Shown here in pieces: positions 33,837 to 46,339 of a stretch of DNA of 64,000 nucleotides. Every line of letters begins with the position of its first letter. Position 1 is the first letter of the stretch. Under the pieces are notes generated by a model. The model was not told the DNA's origin, did no database searches, and saw nothing but the letters and a program-made list of their open reading frames with translations. The translations under genes were made by a program, and so were the position numbers. This DNA is from Dryococelus australis (taxonomy: Eukaryota > Arthropoda > Insecta > Phasmatodea > Phasmatidae), in contig CM056993.1 in NCBI GenBank assembly GCA_029891345.1, positions 274,030,900 through 274,094,899 on the forward strand, read 5' to 3'.

Positions 33837-34291
33837 AATGTAAATTCAGTTTTTTTTTGGTGGTGTAGTGGTCATTTAAATTTTTCTTAGGAAAAATTAC
33901 ACTTCTCGCTAGTCATATTTTATTTTTAATCACATTCAGGTAATTTTAGTGTTGTAAAACATTGGCAATAAAAAGATGACATGTAACAGATAGGGTATAT
34001 TTGTTTTTTTTATATTTGAGTCCAACAACACAGACTCAATTAGACATTTAGCCTGTTTGAAACATTAATTTTGTAGCTAATGTACGGGTATACTATATTT
34101 ATATCATTATACCAAAATTTGTTTCTGTATATTGTTGAGTCTATTAAACTATTATCATCACACACATAAATGGAATGAATGATTCAATGAATGACATGAA
34201 TTGTAGCAAGATACAATAACATAAGTGATACACCACATGTGTGTGGACCTCTGTCAGCTCTTGCACAGTAGTTGTGTCTGGCAGTTTCAGG

Positions 34292-34448
34292 ATGAAGTGG
34301 GTGGCAGTCGTGATGGCAGTACTGGTGGTGGTGGCAGTGGCTATGGCAGAGGGTGAGATCTGGGAAGAAGATGACCGTGAGGTGCTGATTCGCAATGAGC
34401 GTGGGGCTAAGAGCAGAGGAGAGGTCAAGGAAGGAAGCAAAAGCAGAG
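34292..34448 (+). CDS. miple: miple-type PTN/midkine gene, first coding exon (signal peptide)
   Basis: Encodes the secretory leader and a charged linker of a secreted heparin-binding growth-factor-like protein. The start is ATG at 34292 (MKWVAVVMAVLVVVAVAMA), a classic signal peptide with likely cleavage after AMA. An acidic then Arg/Lys-rich stretch follows (EIWEEDDREVLIRNERGAKS). The donor is G|GTAGGG at 34449, phase 1. The TTTCAG immediately before G-ATG looks like a splice acceptor, so an upstream untranslated exon is likely. Assignment to the gene rests on strand, signal peptide and the exact phase match with exon 2; a missing exon within the 19-kb intron cannot be excluded. Confidence 0.75.
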
Positions 34449-35303
34449 GTAGGGACAGTATAATACAGTAGGTGCACAGTGCATACTAGCATCTCCACAG
34501 TACTGACCATGGGTTCACCATGAGATTTTCACACTGTTCATGTCTCTTCATTCATACAGTGTCAACCTGAAATAGCACATCAGTCTTGTCTCACATTTAT
34601 GACTTTCAAATATAAGGTAATGTAAAATGGGCACTACCTTTTAATCTATGGCATGTTTGTGAGATTTGCCCACTCTTGAAATTTTGAAGGCATGTGGAGC
34701 ACCAAGATATTTTTCATAGCTATACATGGGGAGATTTTTGTGTAGTTCATAAAGCTGGTGTTAATGTTTTTTTAATGTCTCTTTGTACTCACCTCAGTTT
34801 GGTGTCACTTTAGGGGGCTGTGTCTCCCAGGTGCCATTAAAGCCAACCAATGGCATGAGTGACATGAAGCATTATAAGGAAGCTCAAAGTATTTACATTT
34901 TTAAAAATATTTTTTATTACTATTTTTGGTGGTTATAAAAAAGTTAAAAACAATTTGCACTTTGAATAGGTTTTCTTAAAATAAATTTATTGGAACTAAG
35001 TAACTTCAGAAGGATTGTAAAGAGAACATTCAAAATTACACAAAATAAATTAGTTTTGATAACATTTCAGTCTGAACATTTGCAAACAGGTTAAGGTAGG
35101 TAAAAAAAAAGTTTCTATTAACTTAAGAAGTAAACACCTAAATAAAAAAAAAACACATATGCACACACAAGAGCATGTGCACACACATGCACACACACAG
35201 ACATAAAGTTCAGAGAAATTAAATATACTTACAGCTGTAAAATTCTGTAAAGTAGAATTTCAAATGTCATTCTTAATTGCACTGTATTTAAGCACCAGTC
35301 AGC

Positions 35304-35550
35304 TCACTGGGGAGGCAGACCAATGCTGCTTCCGCTTGTGCCTGGCAACAAACAAGGTGCATTGATGCACAGGTCCCCGGATCCGTTCATGCACGAACGA
35401 TTCATTGAACCGTTCCATGACCCGTATAAATAAACTAATAAATAAAATAAATAAATAATTTGTGTGTTGCCTCAGGAGGATGTGTGTTGCCTCTGCTCCT
35501 GCTGGATCACAATTTTTATAGTGTTTAAAGTGTCCAATACTCCTGAAGAC
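35304..35550 (+). repeat. gypsy element 5' LTR-like repeat
   Basis: Shares a block of about 100 bp with 41050-41160 (CCGCTTGTGCCTGGCAAC, GAACGATTCATTGA, CCGTTCCATG) and, after an ATAA-rich insertion at about 35425-35505, a further block around GATCACA...AGTGTTTAAAGTGT matched near 41165. The pair brackets the gag-pol remnant in direct orientation, as LTRs do. Exact TG/CA ends are not visible. Confidence 0.6.
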
Positions 35551-38500
35551 ACACATCGCGGAAAACCAGCACGTAGCGGAAAAAATTTTGTATTTCGGAA
35601 GTCTGCCATTGTTCAGGGAACCCCGTGGAACAGTGAGTTATCGTCATCTTGCGCGCGTATCGACCCCCCTTGTTTCTGGAGGGCGGAGAAACCCATGATG
35701 TCACTGCTCTTCGTGGAGTTTCCTATGACATCACCGTGTGCCTGAAGCCTGGCGTGTGTGCGTACGTGGTACGGTTCAGCTGCGTGCTGACCACCGCATC
35801 CCAACAAGCCAGGTCGACTGGGTTCGGTCCCGAAGGAACCCTTCGCGCGCGTGAGTTTGCGTACAACCATGACATGTGGAACATGGATGAAATGTCTACC
35901 TAGTGTGGAAAAACCATCTCACTGGACCTGTACGAGAAATTCAACCTGCAAGCCAACATCTGCCTCTGTGTTACAGAAGGGAGAAGTGTGTTATTCGCTC
36001 CAACAGTGACTTCAACAAACAGGAAATAGGGTAGCATGCTGCTTGCACCCTACATGAGACGACACCAGCGACGACACTGTTTGCTGTGAGCTGTGCCAGC
36101 AAGGAGCACACTTCGCCTGCCTGACAGCAGAAGAATGGCCATCTATATGACGTGACGTGTTCCAGTGCTAGAATTGCACATATGGGTAAAACTACTCAGC
36201 CAACCAGACTAACCTGCCTACAACAGGCACAGCTGATCACACCAAGCAAATTTCTGCCAATAGTGGAATGCCAAGCAAGTAAGTGCAATGCCAGAGTGTG
36301 CAGTGGAAAAGGCCACGCTATTGTCACGTGCAACCTGTGTGACAATTGATACCACCCCAAGTGTGTAATGGACAGCGACTGGAGCAGTTTCCATGAAGGT
36401 ACCTGTCGATGTCAAAAATGTGTGCCAGTAAGTGTCAACAACATTACACACACTGAAGTAAACAACATCTGTGGCATCATGCAACAGCTGCAGAGGGGAG
36501 TGTGGCACACCTCTCAACCACATGCGCAACCCATCCCACTGCCCAGACAACCACGAATACGTGTTGAATTGCCAGTGCAGTGAAAAGAAAAACCTGCGGC
36601 TACTATGCCAGTTCGTTTTCAGACACTCCCAACATTTTCTGTACAGGGAGCCAAAGATTCGGGTGCCTTCTTGGCAGAGTGTACCAGCTGCCTGCAAAGA
36701 TATGGTATCGGTGTTGAGGAGTGGCCGAACATCATAGGAGCGCAGTTGACAGGTGACAATAAAAACTGGTGGCATTCAGCAATGGAGTACAACATGTCCT
36801 GGACACAGTTTACTATGAAATTCATCGCCTGGTATGCAAGTACATACATGACGCTGAAGCAACAGCTATCCCTGTTTACAGAGGAGCAGAGGCTGCAGGA
36901 AAACCTGGAAGCATTTGTGGGTTGAAAAATCAGTTTGGCCAACCGTCACTACCAGCATCTGCACTGTCTCTGGAAGATGTGCTTGAGTCGATAGTGGAAA
37001 CAGTGCTCCAAGAATACTGACCGGCTCTCCGCCCAATGGTATACAGTGGGTACCAGCGGTTCATCATGGCTGCCGTGAGTATCGTGCATGACTCAGAATC
37101 AAGGCACAATTACATTTTGGACTCTCAGGACTCAAAAAGTAGTGAAAAAAAAGTAACAGTTCAACCAGCTGCATAAACACATCTTGCCAGGTATTCAGAC
37201 ATACAAGGTGCTAGTGTAACTGTAGAGCTTGCCACACTACATGGCACAAGCAATATCATTGGTACCACTCAGCTTAATGTAAAAATCAGGGATGTACAAA
37301 TGCGTCTTTCCGCATTAGTTTCAACAGAAATTGGCGAAGATATCTTTGGAGTGGCTTGGCTTATCGATCAGGACATAATTGTAGGATCCATTTCAGTAAA
37401 CAAATCAGACACACTGTTTATAATCTAGGCAGACATGTAGAGATTATCTTGCAGCCTGTAACCTTAAATAACTTTGACCACTGTGTTCCGGCAGAGTACC
37501 ACAGCACCTTAGAAAACATCTTACATCTTAAACGAGAGAAAATATGTTTATGCGCCGTTAGATCCACTAAAATGCACAACAGTTGCCAAACATGAAATAA
37601 AAACAATCCATAACGATCCACTCTGGACATCCTCTGCTGATTACAACGTACATCCCCTGAATGTAATCAACCGCCAGGTTGCGGAAATGATACACAATGG
37701 AGCAATCGAACAGTCATAGAGCGGGTACAACTCGGCGATAACTTTAGCACCAAAGAAAGATGGAGGGTGGCAGTTTTGTATTGATTTCAGGTTAATAAAT
37801 CAGATAACGGAGAGTGCCCCAACCCCATTCATTAGTGTAAACACTGCCCTTAACATCCTCGGCAGAGCAAAAATTTTGTCATCATTTTATCTGAGAAGTG
37901 ATTTTTGGCAAATTTCAGTAAAGCAGGAAGACAGGCACAAAACTGCTTTTACGGCACCAGATGGCCGACAGTACCAGTTCTGTGCCACTCCCTTTGGGCT
38001 TAAATGTGCTCCTTCCACTTTTTAAAGCATGATGGTCAAAGTCCTGGACAGAATCATAGACGAGTTCACTGTGGCCAATCTACGACGCGGTCATGTAGTC
38101 AGAAACATAGAAGGACCAGCGCCAACTACCTATTGTTTTGGAGAAACTTGCAACCAATGGCCAAACCTTTGCCAACCACAAATGCAGCATAACCAAAACC
38201 AGTAACAAGTACCTCTGTCACCTTGTTGACGGGGAAGGAAACTGCCCCACGCCAGAACAGTTAGCTTATAAGAGTAGCCAGTGCCAACCATGCAGAAGAG
38301 ATTACGGAAATTTTGGTTTAGGCAATACATACAAAATTTAGCACTCACTGAAAAATACTCTCACCCGCTAAAAAGTTAAAGTGGGATACAAGCATGCAAA
38401 ACACCTTCAAAGAGGTAAAATACAGTTTTCCCTAGTGTCACACCCTTGCACTCATTGACGCAACTGGCCATCTGTATCTCCAAACAGACGCCAATACAAT

Positions 38501-41037
38501 GACTTCCAAGAGCATTGTGTTATCGACTATGCCAGTACCAAATTTGGCAACACTGAGAAATGGTAAGATGTAAATGAACAGGAATGTTTGGCAATTATTT
38601 GGGCCATAAAAAAATACAGCGTCTACCTAGAATACAGGCAGTTTACTCTGAGAACCGACAACTGGTGTTTGTTGAGGCTGCATAAGATGTGTGAAGTCCA
38701 TAGCAAGCTAACAAGATGGTCAATGCTGCTACAGAGTTTTGACTTTGTCATCGAGCACGTACCCAGCAAGGACAATCAGCAGATGCCTTGTCCCATTCCC
38801 TGAATGAAAGCGAAATCGCAGTAGATGTGGAAGAGTGGGAGACTGTCTTACCACCGGAAAACAGCAGCATATCTCCACCAGTACTCTTGCAACAGATTGT
38901 GGCAAGCGAACCAAAACAAAGCCCGCTAGCAGAAATGTGCACAAATGACCTGTACGTGTACGTACTTAATCAACAGCAAATTTCCGTTGAGTTTAAAGAA
39001 ATTAAAAATCAGTGCGAAGAGGATGTGTTAGAAGGGTGGCGAGTGATTGATAATCATCTGGTGACACAGAACCACAGCCAGTCAGGAGGTTGGTGGTGCC
39101 TCTATGTGATGCCAGGGGCCTGCACTACTGTCATTCACTTCGCCCACAACAACAATTTGTCCGGACACCCTGGGATAGCCAAATGTTCGAAACGTCATGT
39201 CATCTTATCTGTGGCCAAGCCTTATAAAGGAGGTAAAAGAATACGTGGGCCAATGCTGCAATTATAATGATTATAATGTTTACAAAACACACAGATCAGA
39301 CGGGACCGCACAACAACAACTAAGGTTACCACAATGCCCGTTCGAAGTGACCACCCTGGACCTCATGGTCCCTTAGACATGCTCAACAGATGGAAAGCTG
39401 TTCATACTTGTGGTAACTGACTTGTTCACGTGTTGGTGCGAATTGTATGCATTACCCAGGGCCACATTGCTGCCATCTTGGAAAAGGAGAATATTTTCCC
39501 TGCTGAGGATATCCCAAGACGCTCCTTAGTGACAATGTCATTCAGTTTTCTGGACCGCATTGGAGGGGTTTGTGTACAAAATGGCATGTTGAACACCACA
39601 TGACTGACATTTACCAGGCACGTGCACACCCAACTAATGCAGAAACCAAGAAGTGAAGGTGCAACTACGCCCTAGAGTAGGAGATGATCACACAACATGG
39701 ACGCAGCACATACCAGATATAGTTTTCTGCTTACGTAACTCAAGCAAGGAAGCCACTGGGAAATCTTTTGCAGAGTTGTTGTATGGCGCAGGCCTATAAT
39801 GTCCGGGGGAGTTTGCCTTCTGTTCACTGGACTCAACCGAGAAGCTGCAGACTCTGAGGAGAGAGAAAGGACGCGCTTATCAGAAACAATATGTGTAGAA
39901 ATTGCTGCCTGAAATGAAATGACCACCAAAGCCCTTGTTACCAGGTTATTTTGTTTACTTGCATGCAACCTGTCAACCGCAAAGTGGAACTTTTGTGTAG
40001 GACTCGCCCCCAAGTGGAGGGACTCACACAAAAATCTGACATCTGACTTAGTACAGAAGGGGCCAAGGAAAAGGTAAGGTCCACAGGGATGACATATGCG
40101 CCACATCCATGCCCACCGACGCTGACAAGCCATGCCCCCTGCCATCCACGAAAACGTGGAAAAAAACAAAGCTTGGGAAGTGCTGCTGAGGCAGAGGTGA
40201 ATAATATCCCCCCATATAACCTAATTTAAGTTTACAACCAGAGTGGAAGTCTGTCATTGTCGGGCAGCCACCCCTCGATTTTCTTGGTTTTCCAACCACC
40301 ACACCGCCTGCTGCTACATCGACCACAATAACAACGTGGAGGTCGGCGGCAGAAAATATAAGTGACTAATTCCACGACTTTCCAGTTGCCGCACCACCTG
40401 CTGTCATGCCTGACACAACAACAAAACAGCAGTCGACAGCAGGGGAAATAGGTGACGTGTGGAGAGGAGAAACATCACCCCACGAGTTTCGCTGCTTTCT
40501 GGCTGCCCAGCAACCACCTGCCCCAGCTGAGGATCAGTGGGCAGCACCGGAGATCATCGACGCCATGTAAGGGGATGTGCTAACATCCGCATCTAGCAAC
40601 AATGAGCTGCAACAGCCATAGCAAGGAGACGGGAGCCAATGTTCCACCAGCTCGACCTGTTCGTTGGTATACCACCGCCCTAGGCACTCACGTCAACAAC
40701 GTGGTGGGTTACCGCCCCGCTTCAGGTACCAGCAATGCACCAGCCAAAGTTCAGGCGTGCCCACTCACGCCACTGGCACGCGCCCTCCTGCAGGCCCTAT
40801 GACAGGGGCCCCTGCAGCCACTGCAGACATCCAGCGTTCTCGATACCTTCGGCTGCTGCATAAGATGCCGTATGAGATGTGGAATTGCCATTCCCTACTC
40901 ATTGGCTGAGGGAGCGCCCTTTGCGCTGCCCCACCCACTGCTGCACTTCAGCGTGACCAGCGCTGCATGAAGTCGCAGCATCACACTGTTGGTCATCCGA
41001 GAGAAGGGGGGTGGGGGCATTTGACGTCATCCTGACT
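35551..41037 (+). pseudogene. Ty3/gypsy retrotransposon gag-pol remnant with PHD-like fingers
   Basis: All in + orientation. Cys/His clusters: CCELCQQGAHFACL...W...FQC.NC (about 36079-36175) and C..RVCSGKGHAIVTCNLCDN, a stop, YHPKC...W...CRCQKC (about 36279-36420), both spaced like PHD fingers. Retrotrans_gag: RYGIGVEEWPNIIGAQLTGD to LSLFTEEQRLQENLEAFV (36690-36920). Protease tail: GTTQLNVKIRD near 37260. RT: LAPKKDGGWQFCIDFRLINQ (about 37745) through QYQFCATPFGLKCAPSTF (about 37970), with the YxDD box decayed to YDDAV near 38080. RNase H: NEQECLAIIWAIKKYSVYLE to VIEHVPSKDNQ (38575-38780). Integrase: HH zinc region with LSGHPGIAK near 39160; core FEVTTLDLMVP and KLFILVVTDLFT (39335-39425); IPDIVFCLRNSSKEATGKSF near 39715. 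Stops and frameshifts occur in every domain. Confidence 0.85.
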
Positions 41038-41205
41038 GCCCGCATGGGAGACAGAAAAATGCTGCTCCGCTTGTGCCTGGCAACGCACGAGGTGAGTTGA
41101 TGCACGGGTCTCCAGAACTGTTCATGTATGAACGATTCATTGAGCCGTTCCATGGCCCAAAAGAATCACAGTGTTTACAGTGCTAAAGTGTTGTGTCACC
41201 CCAAA
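41038..41205 (+). repeat. gypsy element 3' LTR-like repeat
   Basis: Direct-orientation match to the 35304-35550 copy (GCTCCGCTTGTGCCTGGCAAC, ATGAACGATTCATTGAGCCG, CCGTTCCATGGCCC). Boundaries are approximate. Confidence 0.6.
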
Positions 41206-42529
41206 AGTAGAGTCTCATGTAAACACTGAAAAATGTTATCTCCCGTTTGTTTTCCTTGAATGTTGTGCTTTTTAATCAAGCGTGCCCGACCACTTGGCCT
41301 ACGTATAATTATGCACCATTGGACTGTGACTCTAAAATCATCTTTGAAATTTGCGATGTTTTTGTCATGTTTGTTTTATTTCTAAAGGGCGTAACAGCAT
41401 TTTATTCAACTTGGAAAATGTAAAGTAAATTGACTTTGGCAGTTCTGGAAACCACAATGCCAAACATCCCAATTTAAATTCTCAGTTTACTTATTAAATT
41501 ATTAGCTTAATTTAATAATGTTGATTCAGAGGGTTTTTTGTTTATGAAGTGCCTTGTGTGTTTTCATTTTAGTTCTGCAAGCCATCCTGGCTTTCCTCAG
41601 GTAAATCCATTTGCCATGACACGCTTAGCAACAAAGAGTGTATACTTTATAAAAGAAATCTGAAGTGTCAGAAATATTCTTTTAATAAACTGAGTGTTTT
41701 TACGTATTTAACTGTTCATACTTGTATACTGTTCAGTATGTGAACTTTTATGGTTTTTCCCTCGCGGTGTTGGCGGGAGGTCTCCGTTGGGTAGCGGCAT
41801 CTCTGAGCCACTATCTTTAGTCTCGACCAGTGGGCCATACAGAGTGGTCATGTGTCGCGTGTCCACCACGGGAGCTTCATCGATTTACATACATCACAGT
41901 AGCTGAAATAATAAGTTGTTAAATAACCGGAACCTTTTGGTATGGTTTTGCTCCTCCTGCGTAAACACCCTTTCTCCGTCAACTTGTGGCCCCGGAGAGT
42001 TTCATACATGCAATTCCACATGCTGTTTAGCGCTTTTTCCGTGTCGGCCTATGGTGGGCCTAATACGCTATACCTAAATTATTCGAGGGACTGCGTATTG
42101 TGTACGAGTGTAACCATTCCGCAATGTACATAGTTGAATGGAACCTCTTCTTATTTATTATTTAATTTTTAAATTAACCTCGGGATCTGACACACTCCAG
42201 AAACTACCCATGTGCTCAACTTTTGAACTGCATAAGTGTGCTAAGTGACTCTTATACCAGCTTCTTTTGTTAACATGTGCTGTGCTGGGAAACTGCCACG
42301 TGGATGTTGACCTGCTAATGCCCTGAGATACTGTTCACACGTGCTCACCCTTGCATTAGATGAGCAAGCGGCGTGGGAATTTTCAACATCTTTACTGAAC
42401 TTTATCCCCATGCATCAGGGTTTCTCTCAAATCCGGCATATCCCACCACTCGCTAGCAACTAAGCCACGTTAAACAATAATAATACAGTAATAAAACTTA
42501 ATGATAATAATGATACAGTTTTAAAACCC

Positions 42530-42584
<55 letters not shown>

Positions 42585-44735
42585 CTGATAACAACAACAA
42601 CAATAATAATATGTAATGAAATTAAATGATTAAATCAGATTAGCACAGGCCTGTGTTATATATTATACACTTTTTAGTTTCAGTTTAATTTGTGCACATA
42701 TTTTTCCACTTTTATTTTGATAAAAGTCAGTTATATTTTTTTGACGCAGTGAACCTGATTGTTGAAGTGATATCGTGCTAGCTTTAGTGTGAGAACTAAT
42801 TTTTAAATAGTCTTTGCTTGTTTATTATAGATCGGTCTATACCTTGAAATCTCTATTATTTAATTAATTTTGTTTGGGTCTATATTAATATGCTTATGGT
42901 ATATGTTATTTTATTGCATTTATTTATTTGTATATTTTATAGTAGTTAGTTTTAGTAGTGTACCATTTTTATTACCTTTGTATTTCAAATTATGTTAGGG
43001 AAGTCGCCGCTTGGTGCGTGGCAATCGGGCCTTGTGAAGCGGTAGGCTGGTTAGGTGGATGAGAGTCATTGCTCTGCCTTGGCATGGGACGGGTGTGTCC
43101 GAGCCATATGCGTAGTCCTGAGCATTGCGCAAAGTCGAAAAATGTGCCAGCTGGCGTGTGTGTGCTTGATGCCGAGGCTCTGGTGAGCGGTGCAAGCGGG
43201 AACAAAGTAAAAGTAGTATTTGAATATGATTTATTCCTCCTAGGTGAGACCGTGTTATATAACGGGAAGTATGAACTAGTTTTATGTTTGCACGCCACTC
43301 GTTCCGCAGACAAGACTTGTTAGTACTGCGGTTCATAAAGTGAATTACGTGTTAAAGTGTGCACTTATGGTATAGCATACGAATTGGGATTTAGTCACAT
43401 CCTAAATACCAGCGTTAATTTCTACATGTTGGTGCAGGAGTGCAAATTTATGAAGACCATTTTGCCTGCACTTAAGGGCGTATTGACACCTTTGCAGAAT
43501 CAGTTGTTCCAAGAGGTCCATTCTACATTGTCACTGCTGCGGGCTGGATGAGCCCGTGTTGAGTTTACTGCTGGGCTGATTTCCAGAGTAATATGTCTGC
43601 AGGGCATCTCTTAGCCCTGCGCCATCGTGCTACATTTCCCAGGTATGGCGCCTTTTGTTTAAGAGCTCAAAGGAAGGTGGGCTGTAGCGCTGTAAGACTT
43701 TGTTGCGTCCGCTACCCAGCTGTTGTACTACCAGGTGCCGTGGACCCAAGCGGCGATGACCTTTTATGTCATATTAATGTTGTGCAAATTAACAGTCATT
43801 TTACAAAGCGCCAAGCATTTATTGCATGAGTGTTTTATCCATATAATTTTGGTGAACAATAATTACAAATTGTGAACGTTATCTGTTCAGAGTATTAAGG
43901 CCCTCACCTATATGCATATTTTACGTCTGTGTGGATGAAACTATTGCGAGTCCTAGTGTGTAACCAAACCAGTATTACAGATGTTAATAAATAACTGTAA
44001 TTCAAAGGTATTGACTTATTTGTTGCTAGTATTGAGCGACCCCCCGTAATTTTGTGATAAAAGCATTAATGAGTAACTTGGATCAGTATTGTGTTAGTGA
44101 ATGTATCGTAGGCTTAATGTATTTCAGTATTCATTGGGTCTGAATGTGAAAGGCCATTTGAAGATGAGATCCCAGTGTACCCTGAGTAATGAGCAATGCA
44201 TATTAGGTCCATTGGCGAGTGAGGGTAGAATTGAAGGACCCCAATCCCACCGGGTCAGGGTGTGTCATCTGCTTAGCTGCGGCGTGAGTGTCGACATAGC
44301 GTAGGACAAGATAAAAGATGGTTGCAGCATCTGTGTGAGACACTGGCTGCTCAGGGTTGTCGTCTGCTTTACCGTCGCTTTCTTTGCGGTTGCTTAACAG
44401 ACTTGTGTGTCATCATTTGTACAATTTCTTCCTATGTTGGCAAATAATGGCTTTCATTGCTGCCTAGCACACATTCATCAATGCCATCATCATTTGCTTG
44501 CTCACACCCCAGGATAAATTGTACAAGTTCAAGGTTTTTTTTAAATCCAATTACCCAGTCAGGACTGTTGATGTACATTAAACTTGGTCAAATATTCCAC
44601 AAAAATTTCATTAAGAGTTGTTCTTTGAAACAATCCTATGGCTCCGCCCGCTACCCAGTAAATAATATCCTTAATTTTCACTTTCTTTGAGTTTTAAAGG
44701 ATAGAGAGCAAATCATCTTAGTTTCCAATTGGTAT
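41206..44735. other. intron sequence without recognised element
   Basis: Contains an (ATA)n run at 42533-42583. A GC-richer segment (42990-43830) has several 65-85-codon ORFs; those at 43069 and 43357 share one frame separated by two stops, but no domain was recognised. Nothing here looks like an extra miple exon. Confidence 0.4.
42533..42583. repeat. (ATA)n microsatellite
   Basis: About 17 ATA/TAA units, uninterrupted. Confidence 0.95.
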
Positions 44736-44739
44736 ACTT

Positions 44740-46000
44740 AGGAGCATCTTTTTGAAAGACAGTTTTCAGTTTTGCAATGTATCTTGATCCAGAGGCTGCA
44801 GTAAAGGAGTCACAGTAGGTGGCAGGAAAATTTTATTTATTTCTCCACAAACTAATGTGTCCTCAGAAGGATGGCAACTAGCATTATCAATCAGCAGTAA
44901 TGCCTGTGGTGGCAAGCTCCTTGCATCATTGGAATGTTTCACTGCAGGAACAAACTGAGTTTCAAATTGTTCTTTAAAAAGATTAGCAGTCATCAAAGAT
45001 TGTACTGAGCTTCTGTAGTAAACTGGAAGGCAAAATATAGGTTATTCACTGTAAAGTAAGCACTTTTGAAAGCCCTTTCACTTGAAATAATAGTCAATAA
45101 GTATACTCTATATTTTAGCCTTAGAAGTTAATGTCTGAGTGCAGTGGAATATCCACACTGTGTTTATTATGTACATGGCGATATTTATTTTAAAAAGTGA
45201 TTAAAGGGTCAAAAATGGCTGAAAGTAAAAAGTAACTAGGGCCTCGAAAGTGCTCACTTTACCATGAACAGCCTACAGGTTTTTGTAGTCCCTAGTTTTG
45301 CTGACTTTCCAACAACCATGAGAGGGAATTTATGATTCCCCAAAATACTACTACAGGCCAAAACAGTTACCTGCTCCCTACTCATTTTAAAACCGGGTGC
45401 ATTTTTTTTCTTTGGAAGCCAGGATTTTGTTTGGCAATGCTTTGAAATTTATGACAGTCTTGTCAACATTATAGAACTGCTGGTGCAAGTAGTTCCCTTC
45501 TTCGATTGTGTTGGCAAATTCGTTTATGTAGTTTTTGCTGCAATCTGATTGGCAGGCAATCGCTCACCCATGATAGCCAATTCATGTCTGCTATGCCTTT
45601 TCTTCCACAGATCTAGCCATCCAGTACTGGTACTGAACGACACGTCCCCATTTATTAGCTTATTAAGATGAACTTTTTCCTTAAGACGAGGCCCACTTTA
45701 AGGAATATCATTTTCTCTTTCTTGATAAAACCATAAAAAGAATGCACCGTCTATCTTGTCAAACTGTGAAACTTTTGAGGTCTATCGTTTTTCAATGCAC
45801 TGATTTGAAGTTGGAAGCACAAAATTGTTCTCTCTCAATGCAGTTTTTGTTTCAGGCAGTAATTGTTGTGGTTCCAACACCAAATTAAAATACTACTAAC
45901 TGTGTAGCACTTTCTCCCTTATCTAATTATTTTAATACTTCCAGTTTGTCTTTTAACAAATACAAAGTATGTTTTTTTTTGTTAGCCAGATTATTAAAAA
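44740..46000 (-). pseudogene. Tigger/pogo-like DDE transposase remnant
   Basis: Read on the minus strand: N-terminal psq-type helix-turn-helix (KDKLEVLK, a stop, LDKGESATQ, around 45900-45960). CENPB-type middle (FDKIDGAFFLWFYQERENDI near 45740; WKKRHSRHELAIMGERLPAN near 45600). DDE core (KKKNAPGFKMSREQVTVLAC near 45400, then LGNHKFPLMVVGKSAKLG). After a MITE at 45038-45275 the frame resumes with LLIDNASCHPSEDTLVC and INKIFLPPTVTPLLQPLDQ (44775-44900). The second-Asp block (LLIDNA) and PLLQPLDQ are diagnostic of pogo/Tigger/jerky transposases. Multiple stops are present. Confidence 0.82.
45038..45275 (+). mobile_element. TAGGC-family MITE, type B, inside the Tigger gene
   Basis: A 238-bp copy, TAGGTTATTCACTGTAAAGT to CTTTACCATGAACAGCCTA. 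TA lies to the left; the right side reads CA, probably a mutated TA. It interrupts the transposase after the GKSAKLGTTKTC segment. Confidence 0.85.
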
Positions 46001-46339
46001 GAATCACCTCTTTAACTGTTCACGAAATCAAATTACAGTACATTACAGATAAGCATGCAACTAACGCCGAATATTTTCTTCTGTAGTAAAGACTGAATGC
46101 GAACTAACAAAACTCATTGTATGTGATATGTGTTGACACACACAAATCCAAATACCATAAGTGTTCCAGCTGAATATCCCGTGTGTCTGTAGCCAAGCAC
46201 ACATTTTTCCCGCCTAGGTTAGTTCCAAATCTCTCCAGGGTAATGCTCGATACGTCCTTTTTGTATTTGCGTTTCCGAGGACTCTTTTTTTTTCACTTTC
46301 GCTATTGCAGAACTTTGCAATGTGGTTTGGTTTGTTACG

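Larger units (their letters stand above)
30481..34291. other. region upstream of the miple exon: no gene recognised
   Basis: A possible hAT right tip (ACTACGCCCC) occurs near 30760. A GC-richer segment at 31100-31530 holds ORFs on both strands without known domains. A degenerate duplication occupies about 32030-32560. A (CA)n array lies at 33725-33836. The promoter and any 5'UTR exon of the miple gene should lie in or beyond this stretch, but I could not identify them. Confidence 0.4.

Noticed and set aside
34144..34510. Minus-strand ORFs opposite miple exon 1
   Set aside because: Shadows of the coding exon on the + strand.
43069..43829. Series of GC-richer ORFs within intron 1
   Set aside because: Two share a frame but are separated by stops. 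No motif was recognised, so they were not called as genes.
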